Of a DNA stretch of 64,000 nucleotides, positions 54,799 to 63,400 are shown piece after piece (within the stretch, counting starts at the first letter, position 1; the number at the start of each line of letters is the position of its first letter). The DNA comes from Burkholderiaceae bacterium. GTDB taxonomy: Bacteria > Pseudomonadota > Gammaproteobacteria > Burkholderiales > Burkholderiaceae_B. The DNA lies in assembly GCA_023653055.1 (NCBI GenBank), contig JAMNXR010000010.1, positions 59,823 to 123,822 on the forward strand, read 5' to 3'. The translations under genes and the position numbers were made by a program. The notes beneath the pieces were generated by a model that was not told where the DNA came from, searched no databases, and was given only the letters and a program-made list of their open reading frames with translations.

Positions 54799-55073
54799 GT
54801 GATGCCAACGCTGCCCCACTTCCAGAGCGCCCCCGCCTCAACAGACTGTTTCGCTTGCAATGGGAAGAGGCACAACAGGCGTATGTGCTTCTCTATCCCG
54901 AGGGCATGGTCAAACTCAATCTCAGCGCAGCCGAGATTCTGAAACGCTGTGACGGAGAACGTACGGTCGACCAACTCATCTCCGAACTCGAACAGGCTTT
55001 TGGTGAGGCGGATTTGCGTGATCCCGTCGAAGGCATGCTACGCGCCGCCTTTGAAAAAGACTGGATCCAATAG
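54795..55073 (+). CDS. pqqD: PqqD, PqqA-binding chaperone
   Basis: A 92-residue peptide-binding chaperone that presents PqqA to the radical-SAM enzyme Pqq[41 protein letters not shown], and [14 protein letters not shown] form the RiPP-recognition winged-helix fold. Its start overlaps pqqC by 4 bp; it remains a separate protein (not fused to PqqC or PqqE). Confidence 0.95.
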   Translation: MSDANAAPLPERPRLNRLFRLQWEEAQQAYVLLYPEGMVKLNLSAAEILKRCDGERTVDQLISELEQAFGEADLRDPVEGMLRAAFEKDWIQ

Positions 55074-55088
55074 GATCACCTTCAGACG

Positions 55089-56216
55089 ATGACTCAGCCT
55101 GTTATCAATCCACCCTTCTGGTTGCTCGCTGAGCTGACGTATCGCTGCCCTTTGCACTGCGTGTTTTGCTACAACCCAGTCAACTACGACAGTATTAAAA
55201 ATGAGCTGACAACAGACGAGTGGATTCGCGTGATGCGAGAAGCGCGTGCACTCGGAGCCGCTCAGCTTGGGTTTTCTGGTGGTGAGCCTTTGCTGCGCGA
55301 TGACCTCGACATCCTAGTCGCAGAGGCAAGGCAGCTTGGTTTTTATACCAACCTGATTACTTCTGGCGTGGGGCTCAATGAAAAAAGAATCGCCTCACTC
55401 AAGCAAGCGGGCCTTGATCACATCCAGCTTTCCTTTCAAGACTCCACACAGGAAATGAACGATTTTCTGAGCAGCACGAAAACCTTCGAGCTCAAGAAAA
55501 AAGTTGCGGGCTTGATTAAAAAGTATGACTATCCGATGGTGATGAATGTCGTCCTCCATCGCCATAACATTCCACACGTCGATAAGATCATCGACATGGC
55601 ACTTGAGCTCGAGGCAGAATATCTAGAGCTTGCAAACACCCAGTATTACGGCTGGGCGATGAAAAATCGACAACAACTTTTGCCCACGCGCGAACAACTT
55701 GTCGCGGCTGAAGCCACTGTAAATGCTTACCGCGAAAAAATCGGCAAGCAGTGCAAACTGCTCTTTGTTGTCCCTGATTACTTTGAAGAGCGTCCCAAGG
55801 CTTGCATGAATGGCTGGGGCTCGATCTTTTTAGATATTGCGCCTGATGGTGCAGCGTTACCTTGTCACAATGCCAGAGAGTTACCCGGTCTCAATATCCC
55901 GAATGTAAAAGAGCATTCCATTCGGGAAATCTGGCACGAAAGCCAGGCATTTAATTTTTTTCGGGGTGACAGTTGGATGCAAGAACCCTGTCGTTCCTGT
56001 TCGGAAAAAGAAAAAGACTTTGGTGGCTGTCGTTGCCAAGCATTTTTATTAACAGGCGATCCTGCTGCCACCGACCCGGTTTGCTCCAAGTCTCCGAATC
56101 ATCATATGGTGAAACTTGCGATTGATGACGCAGCAGCAGCATCGAAAACTGAGGCCTCAAAAGAGTTTCCGTTGATTTTCAGGACGGACGCCAACTCAAA
56201 GCAATACGCGGGATAA
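55089..56216 (+). CDS. pqqE: PqqE, radical SAM PqqA glutamate-tyrosine crosslinking enzyme
   Basis: A 375-residue radical SAM enzyme forming the carbon-carbon bond between Glu16 and Tyr20 of PqqA. The [4Fe-4S] motif [11 protein letters not shown] is at about residue 19, [16 protein letters not shown] follows, and the SPASM Cys residues are in [40 protein letters not shown] and [10 protein letters not shown]. No pqqF or pqqG protease gene follows; peptide release must be done elsewhere. Confidence 0.96.
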   Translation: MTQPVINPPFWLLAELTYRCPLHCVFCYNPVNYDSIKNELTTDEWIRVMREARALGAAQLGFSGGEPLLRDDLDILVAEARQLGFYTNLITSGVGLNEKRIASLKQAGLDHIQLSFQDSTQEMNDFLSSTKTFELKKKVAGLIKKYDYPMVMNVVLHRHNIPHVDKIIDMALELEAEYLELANTQYYGWAMKNRQQLLPTREQLVAAEATVNAYREKIGKQCKLLFVVPDYFEERPKACMNGWGSIFLDIAPDGAALPCHNARELPGLNIPNVKEHSIREIWHESQAFNFFRGDSWMQEPCRSCSEKEKDFGGCRCQAFLLTGDPAATDPVCSKSPNHHMVKLAIDDAAAASKTEASKEFPLIFRTDANSKQYAG

Positions 56217-56246
56217 CGAAATCAATGATTAACTTAGTGGCTTAAG

Positions 56247-57794
56247 ATGGACACCGCAAACTACACGATTTGGGGCGCAATTTTTCTCGCCACGGGCATA
56301 GTCTTCACGATCTATATTTTAAGTATCCCGATTTTTATGCAGTCGCCTAAAAATCAACCTACCATCATTCGAATGATTGGGCTAACACTAGGTTTTGGTA
56401 TCTTCGCCGTCTCCTCAGTGACACTCATCAATCAATCTCATTTCTCGGATTTCCAGACTGCACTAACGAGCGACCAATCACTTTTTGTAGCGCTAGCGCC
56501 GATCGTATTTTTCTGTTTTTATTTACAGGGCGTATTCATACTCTCAATCAGAAAGTCATTAATAGAACGTAAGCTAGTGTTCTATTTAGTCACACTATTT
56601 TGTCTATTTGCCCTGATGCTCTTAGGTTTTTCAGTCCATACTAAATCTTTTGCTTTTGCTTTTGCTGATTTAGATTCACAATTTTTAGCGCAACTTTATC
56701 GCACGATCGGATTTGCCTCGTTAATGGTGTGGATTTTTTATCAAACGATGCTTTCACGCAAAAAACAAGAAAACTTTATTTTATTATTAGTTCAGAATTT
56801 GAGTGCCCTTCTTTTTTTTAAATCAATCGCATGGATCGTTTTTTTATTCATTAATGAAAATACGGATCAATCCTTAATCGCCCATCTTGGAGGGTTTAAC
56901 AATTTATATTTTAATATTGTAATTATTCGATTAGGTATTTTTTGTACCTTCGAAGTACTACTCACTATTTTTTGGATTCAAAAATATTCTCACTTCGCCG
57001 TAGCAGAGCGTGTAAAACAAGAAAGAATTCAACAATTATTGCTAGAGAAAGATCTGCTTATTAAAAATCTTTCAAACACAAATACTTTAATTGAAAGTGG
57101 TGCTTTATCAGCAGGATTAGCGCATGAGTTCAATCAATTTTTAGCCCGTATCGAATTTAATAGGGATGAAATCGCACATTTGATCAATGTATCCGGCGTC
57201 AAAGCTGAAGATCTCAAGCTACCTCACGACAATATTCAAAAAGCAAATAATTCAGCTGCAAATTTAATTGTCAGCTTAAAAAATCTTTTTTCGCGAGGTG
57301 AGGACAAGACCTCAATATGTAACATTAATGATGTGGTAAAGGATGTTGTTGCGCTTTATAAAGTCCGCATCGAAAAATCAGATATTAAGATTGTGATGGA
57401 CTTGCAGTCCACCGAACGCCATCCAATTTTAGAATCTTTATTTCGCCAAGTCGTCGTGAACCTGCTTACTAATTCAATCGATGCGCTTGATGCAATCTCG
57501 CAAGATCATAAGATTATTCAGCTACATAGCAATACTGATCTTCAGGGAAATTATTGCTTGGTGTTAACTAATAATGGCCCAGGCATTCCATACGACAGCG
57601 GAGTAAAAATATTTAATTTATTTGCCACATCAAAATCTTCGGGTAGTGGTATTGGACTATGGCTTTCACGCCATATCATTGAGCGTCATCAAGGATCGCT
57701 CACGTTCAAAAACTTACCAGATCAAGGTGGAGTCAGCTTCATTGTGACCCTCCCTCCTAGCGCGCTTGAGTGCAATAGATTAGCCACCTTGTGA
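56247..57794 (+). CDS. sensor histidine kinase with seven-helix membrane sensor domain
   Basis: A 515-residue kinase. Residues 8-250 hold seven hydrophobic helices, so sensing is likely within the membrane or of a small ligand. A short coiled coil leads to the dimerisation helix with the phosphorylated His in SAGLAHEFNQFLARI (about residue 291); the ATPase domain has NLLTNSIDALD (N box), VLTNNGPGIPYDSG (G1), and SGSGIGLWLSRHIIERHQGS (G2). It is AT-rich compared with pqqE (30 bp upstream), a sign of separate origin. The response regulator gene follows by 108 bp. It may control pqq or the downstream adhesin genes. Confidence 0.88.
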   Translation: MDTANYTIWGAIFLATGIVFTIYILSIPIFMQSPKNQPTIIRMIGLTLGFGIFAVSSVTLINQSHFSDFQTALTSDQSLFVALAPIVFFCFYLQGVFILSIRKSLIERKLVFYLVTLFCLFALMLLGFSVHTKSFAFAFADLDSQFLAQLYRTIGFASLMVWIFYQTMLSRKKQENFILLLVQNLSALLFFKSIAWIVFLFINENTDQSLIAHLGGFNNLYFNIVIIRLGIFCTFEVLLTIFWIQKYSHFAVAERVKQERIQQLLLEKDLLIKNLSNTNTLIESGALSAGLAHEFNQFLARIEFNRDEIAHLINVSGVKAEDLKLPHDNIQKANNSAANLIVSLKNLFSRGEDKTSICNINDVVKDVVALYKVRIEKSDIKIVMDLQSTERHPILESLFRQVVVNLLTNSIDALDAISQDHKIIQLHSNTDLQGNYCLVLTNNGPGIPYDSGVKIFNLFATSKSSGSGIGLWLSRHIIERHQGSLTFKNLPDQGGVSFIVTLPPSALECNRLATL

Positions 57795-57902
57795 GCCGCA
57801 AAACAATCAAACACTTTTGGATACCCTCCGTTAGAGGGGTATTTTCAAGCACTAATACTGCTGATAATTGGAAACCTTGCTCAATCGATCGACTAATTAA
57901 AC

Positions 57903-58517
57903 ATGGATTCTGACAAAAAATACGTTTTTTTAGTTGAAGATGACGAAGACTTTCGTACAGATTTGCAGCGCGCGTTGAAATTTTGTGGGTATACCGTTTT
58001 CGCCTTTGCCGACCCAGAGCAATTTCTAACTGAGTTCAAGCCCTCAGTCCCTGCAGTATTAGTGACTGACATGAGAATGCCTAAATTATCAGGCGTGCAA
58101 CTACAAGCAGAGCTCATTGAAAAAGGGCATCAGATACCCATCATCTTCATCAGCGGCGAAAGCTTGGACAAGCAAATTGTCCAAGCCTTCAAAAACGGCG
58201 CATTTGATTTTTTATTAAAACCTTTTAGTAGAGAATCATTTTTAACTTCAATTGCCAAGGCGATCGAAAAAGACAGCATTGCAATGCAAGAGCTTATTCG
58301 TAAAACACGGTTAGCCGAAGCGCTCAAAACCCTGTCGCCGCGTGAGCTTCAAGTGTTTCATTTGTTAGCAAAAGGGTATGGCAATAAGGATCTCGTGAAT
58401 GAGTTGGGCATTTCAATCAACACAGTCAAAGAATACAAATCAGAGGTTATGTATAAGTTGCGCTTACGCTCTCTTGTTGAATTGATTTCCCTTGCAAGCA
58501 GTTTATCGGATTATTGA
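57903..58517 (+). CDS. FixJ/NarL-type two-component response regulator
   Basis: A 204-residue regulator. The receiver domain (residues 6-120) has acidic VEDDED, phosphorylated Asp56 in LVTDMRMPKLSG, Thr/Ser in FISGESLD and Lys in FDFLLKPFSRES. The LuxR-type helix-turn-helix is LSPRELQVFHLLAKGYGNKD LVNELGISINTVKEYKSEVM. Partner of the kinase just upstream. Target genes are likely the adjacent TPS genes or the PQQ cluster. Confidence 0.92.
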   Translation: MDSDKKYVFLVEDDEDFRTDLQRALKFCGYTVFAFADPEQFLTEFKPSVPAVLVTDMRMPKLSGVQLQAELIEKGHQIPIIFISGESLDKQIVQAFKNGAFDFLLKPFSRESFLTSIAKAIEKDSIAMQELIRKTRLAEALKTLSPRELQVFHLLAKGYGNKDLVNELGISINTVKEYKSEVMYKLRLRSLVELISLASSLSDY

Positions 58518-58621
58518 GTCTATTGATTTTCACTCCCGCTGTTCGGATCGCATTTTTTTCTTTTAATTCCCCACGCTCGTAGGGTAGTAACGGCTCTTCG
58601 TCACATTGATAATGCAATCCA

Positions 58622-58649
58622 TCGATGGTCAATCATGCTTAACCATCGA
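58622..58649. terminator. hairpin between the response regulator and tpsB
   Basis: TCGATGGT (58622-58629) pairs with ACCATCGA (58642-58649), 12-base loop, no T-run. It lies in the 165-bp gap between the two genes and may separate their transcripts. CCATCGATGG at its left foot is itself palindromic. Confidence 0.4.
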
Positions 58650-58682
58650 CATTATTAACATACTGACGTGGATCTGTTTTAG

Positions 58683-60386
58683 ATGAAGATTACTAGCGCC
58701 CTTTGTATCCGAATAGTGCTCAATACTGCTATCGGACTGATGAGCGCGACTGCCGCGTCACTCGTATGGGGTCAGACCTCCGCCAATGCAAGTGGTACAC
58801 CCGCAACAGTCGCCACCACTCAAGCGCCGCCTCCCTCCCTTTTAAAGCCTCGTCTCATTACTGGCGTGAGCTGGGATAAAAAAATTGACCCCTTGGTCAA
58901 CATAATCATGGAGCAAAAAGCGGACGCTTTAATCAATCGTCAAATTCTACGCACGCAAATCCCGCAACTTGAAGCTGAACTGACTAAGGAGTTGCGTGAC
59001 TCGGGATTCTTGATTGGTCAAATTGTCGTGAGCTCAAAAGATCAGGGCATCTTTGAGAAAACGGGTGAACTGTATTTCAGTATATTTTTAGGGAAAATTG
59101 GAGAAATCGTCGTTAAGAATACTTCTACTGTAAATAACGACTGGGTGAAGGCCGTCATTGATAAAAATTTATGCCCAAATGGAGTGGGCGATGACTGCGC
59201 ACTCACGAAAAAAAGATTTGAACGCATGACGCAGTTGCTCTATGACATCGTCGGGCTTCAAACAGGCACATTGGAATTTAGCGCCCAAGGTATGCCGATT
59301 GGACAAACTCAATTGACTGTGACAACAGCACCCAAAGATTCTCAAATTAAAAGTTCTGTTGGAGCAGACAACTATGGCTTTAGCTCCACCGGTCAATACC
59401 GATTATCTGCTTCATTAAGCGCCAATAATTTATTCGGTGTCGGCGATGTGCTTTCATTGAATGTATTTACCTCTAATCAAGGTTCTATATCGGGCGCATT
59501 AAGTGTGAGCGGACCCTTGGCTGCAAATGGTCTGCGTTGGCAGACGTCGGTCTCGCGTACACAGTTTGATTTACCAAGCTTATCAAATACCAAAGGATTT
59601 GGTAATGCACTGAGCCTAGGTGTTGCCTATCCACTCGTAAGGGGTCTAGATCGGAATTGGACTGCGGGGCTCAATGCCGTTGGCGTCGCGACATACTCAG
59701 AGACAATGGGCGTGAACACTGCCAACAAAACATTGAAATCCGGTCAGCTCACGCTTGAAGGTAACTCTGGGGATCGCTCTATTAATTTAGGACAGAATTC
59801 CTGGTTCTTTAACTCAGCGTTAACGATGGGTGAAGTCACCGATAGCGCCAATACATCCGCCTCATCCTATGCGCCCTTGGGTGCCTATACCAAATTGGCT
59901 TTTCAGGGGATTGGCAAGGTGATTTTGAATGAAAAACATTCTATCTTCGCTGTAATAAATGTACGCGGTCAAATAGCTTCCAAAAATCTTGATCCCTATG
60001 AAAGGATGCTAGTGGGAGGTTCAACCGCTTTGCGTGGGTATAGCGTCGATCAGGGTTCAATCAACCAAGGCGCCATTATTACCGCCGAACTACGCAAGAC
60101 GATCAACACAGACTGGGGTCAATTTACGCCGGTTGTCTTTGTTGACTACCTCAATGGCCAGATCAACCACACCACTTACCCTAACTGGCAGACGAATCTT
60201 GGTTACACGAATCCAAACTTGTCTAATCATGTCACGGCAGCCGATGCCGGTCTTGGTTTAGATTGGAATTATTTTAATCAGTATTCAATCAGTGTCTCGT
60301 GGGCAAGACGATTACCCGGTAGTCCTACTGGTACTTATGGAAATGGGAACTCCCAATTTTGGTTTGTCGCCCAAGCGCGATTTTAG
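58683..60386 (+). CDS. two-partner secretion transporter TpsB (FhaC/ShlB/HecB family)
   Basis: A 567-residue outer-membrane beta-barrel that exports its TpsA partner. A signal peptide (IVLNTAIGLMSATAASLVWG) is followed by a Pro-rich linker and POTRA-like domains (about residues 60-210, with QILRTQIPQLEAELTKELRD and LYDIVGLQTGTLEFS). The barrel half carries QYRLSASLSANNLFGVGDVL, the conserved region VGGSTALRGYSVDQGSINQG (the RGY motif in the conserved loop 6) and the C-terminal NSQFWFVAQARF ending in Phe. The TpsA gene begins 108 bp downstream. Confidence 0.92.
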   Translation: MKITSALCIRIVLNTAIGLMSATAASLVWGQTSANASGTPATVATTQAPPPSLLKPRLITGVSWDKKIDPLVNIIMEQKADALINRQILRTQIPQLEAELTKELRDSGFLIGQIVVSSKDQGIFEKTGELYFSIFLGKIGEIVVKNTSTVNNDWVKAVIDKNLCPNGVGDDCALTKKRFERMTQLLYDIVGLQTGTLEFSAQGMPIGQTQLTVTTAPKDSQIKSSVGADNYGFSSTGQYRLSASLSANNLFGVGDVLSLNVFTSNQGSISGALSVSGPLAANGLRWQTSVSRTQFDLPSLSNTKGFGNALSLGVAYPLVRGLDRNWTAGLNAVGVATYSETMGVNTANKTLKSGQLTLEGNSGDRSINLGQNSWFFNSALTMGEVTDSANTSASSYAPLGAYTKLAFQGIGKVILNEKHSIFAVINVRGQIASKNLDPYERMLVGGSTALRGYSVDQGSINQGAIITAELRKTINTDWGQFTPVVFVDYLNGQINHTTYPNWQTNLGYTNPNLSNHVTAADAGLGLDWNYFNQYSISVSWARRLPGSPTGTYGNGNSQFWFVAQARF

Positions 60387-60494
60387 ATCTATCAACGCGC
60401 ATGAAACCACGCCTTATTTCCCTCGCAACAAAAGATGCGCTTGTCTTACGTGAAAGCTGCGCCCATTGTCATACAAGAATGCACGAGATAAATC

Positions 60495-63400
60495 ATGAAT
60501 AAAAAAGCCTATCGTCTGATCTTTAGTCAATCCCGTGGCATGTTAATTGCCGTAGCGGAGAACGTCGTCGGTCGTGGCAAGGGATCCACGCGAGCGGGAG
60601 CCTCGCGCGCTAGTACGATCGATACGGTACTCAAACTCTTTCCCCTCAAAGCAACGAGCTTAGGTGCATGCTTGATACTTGGCTATGCGTCACAAGTTAT
60701 TCAAGCGCAGACTTTACCTACTGGCGGCAAGGTCGTCGGCGGCACCGCCTCGATCGCACAGCCCAGCACCAATAAAATGGTTGTCACTCAAACCACAGAA
60801 AAAGCTGCCATCAACTGGAATACTTTAAATGTCGGCTCTGGCGATACGCTACAGTTTGTTCAACCCTCTGCCAATGCGCAAGTCCTCAATCGGGTCGTTG
60901 GCGTTAGTGGCTCTAGTCAAATTCTAGGAAACTTAACGTCAAACGGACAGGTCTTTATTGTTAACCCGCAAGGCGTTGTATTTGGTAATGGTGCAACGGT
61001 CAATGTGGGTAGCATATTAGCGAGTACACGTGATATTTCCCCAAACGCGTTTATGGCCGGTGGCCCCTTAGAATTTAGCGCAGGCGCAAATGCTTCTGGC
61101 TTGATTAGTAATGAGGGTTCGATCACTGCAGCCGCTGGCGTGATTGTGTTGGCCGCTGATCAGATTCGCAACACTGGTACGCTAAAGGCACCCAACGGTC
61201 AGGTGGTGCTCGCTGCCGGTGACCAGGCCACGCTGAGCTTGAGTAACGGTCAACTCGTGCAATTTACCGTCAACGCAACGGCCAATAACTTGTCGATCAC
61301 TAACAGTGGTGTCATCCAAGCCCAAGAAGGCAAGATTGTTTTAAATGCAAACGCTACGAATAATCTACTCAATGCAGTCATTAATTTATCGGGTGTAGTG
61401 AGTGCGCAAGGTGGCACTGTTGCGATCGATAGCGGATCCACCGGCAGTGCGAACCTCAATGGCGCGACCGTTGACGTCTCGCGCCAAGGCGGTTCCGCTG
61501 GCAACATTACGGTTTCTGCGAAAGACATCCAAGTTGCTGCGAACGCGAAGCTCTTGGCAAGCGGTACCAACGGCAAAGGAGGTACGGTCGTCCTTGCAGG
61601 GAATACTGCCCGTGGCAATAGTCAAGTCACTGTCGTTGATTCAACGGTGAATGTTTCCGGAGTGGGCTCGGGCAGTGCCAGCGTCGAGAGCAGCAGAGGC
61701 GGCACTGTCATTGTTTCGGGTAATCGAGTTGACGTGTCAGGCAACACCACAATTGATGCCAGCGGGGCTGCTGGCGGCGGGAAGGTCATTGTTGGTGGAG
61801 ATCTACTTGGTAAGGCAGGCACTCTCGCACCAGTCCCGTTGGCAGATCAGACCTATATCGGTGGCAATGTCAGCATTGAGATCGGCAGTAGCGCAGGTGA
61901 TGGCGGCTTTGTTGAAACCTCTGGAAAACAAATCACCGTTCTGGGTAACGTTAAAGGTAGTAGCAAAGGTAAGAATGGCGAATGGCTGATTGACCCCACA
62001 GATATCGTTATTACCAATCAGACAAATATAACTGGCGCGAACGTCACCAACTCAACGAACAATTCTAGCGGGAACACTTCCAATCCTACTAGTAATATTC
62101 TTAATACATCGATTAACAATGCCTTATCCAATGGCACCAATGTTACGGTGACAACTGCAAGTAACGGTAGCGCGGGCGGTAATTTAACAGTTTCAGCTAA
62201 TTTGACTGCTACCAACCCAGGCAATACTTCCCTGACCTTATTAGCCAATCAAAGCTTGACCTTTGATCAAGTGAATGTCTCAGCCACTGGCAACGGCACT
62301 TTAGGATTAAATGCAACTTCCACAAATGGCACCCTCACCGTAAACAGCAGTAATTTTAGTTTGAATGGAGGATCTGCCAATTTAACGGGGGTTAGTGTTC
62401 TGCTGCCAACTGGTGGGCAGGTTGTAGGTGGTGAAGCCTCAATTACACAGCCTTATTCCCACAAAATGGTAGTTACTCAAACTACCGATAGAGCCGCCCT
62501 AAATTGGAATACCTTTGATGTGGGTAGCGGTAATACCTTGCAGTTTGTTCAACCCTCTTCTAGTTCACAAGTCCTGAATCGCGTCGTTGGTGTATCTGGC
62601 TCCAGTAAAATTTTGGGTACCTTAACGGCGAATGGGCAAGTCTTTATTGTTAACTCACAGGGCGTTGTTTTTGGCAATGGTGCAATCGTCAATGTAGGCA
62701 GTATCTTGGCCGGCACTCGTGATATTTCCCCTAGCGAATTCATGCTGGGGGGGCCACTGAAATATTCAAACACCTCAAACGCGTCGGGCTCAATTAGCAA
62801 CGAAGGATCAATCACAGCGAACTCTGGCTTTGTGATCTTAGCGGCAGATCAAGTCACAGTCGCAGACTCAGCTATCAACGTATCAGGGGCGAACGCAAGT
62901 AGCAAAGGCGGTACAGTCATTCTTGCAGGTAATCGAGTTGGCATACTAGGCAACTCTACAATCAATGCCAGCGGTATGAGTGGTGGTGGTGCCGTCATTA
63001 TCGGTGGAGATCAACTCGGCAAAGTGAGCAATCTCACACCCGTCGCGCTAGCAAACCAAACCTACATCGGTAGCAATGTCAGCATTCAAATTGGCAGTAG
63101 CGCTGGTGATGGTGGGTTTGTAGAGACCTCCGGACAAACACTCACAATGCTGGGTAATGTAAGTGGCGCAAGCAAAGGAAAGAATGGGCAATGGCTAATT
63201 GATCCGACAGATATCACAATTAATTCTGTCGCAAGTGCAAACGTCACGAATTCTAACAACGTCTGGAGTGGAACTGGCACAAATACGACTGGCAACGTTC
63301 TGAACACTTCGATTACTGGTGCACTTGCGAGTGGAACAAACGTCACGGTGACAACTGCTAGTAGTGGCAGTGCGGGTGGAAATTTAACAGTAGCAGCGGA

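Noticed and set aside
60401..60502. 33-codon frame containing a CAHCH haem-type motif, overlapping the tpsA start
   Set aside because: No ribosome site, very short, lies in the tpsB-tpsA gap. The CxxCH motif can arise by chance in so short a frame.
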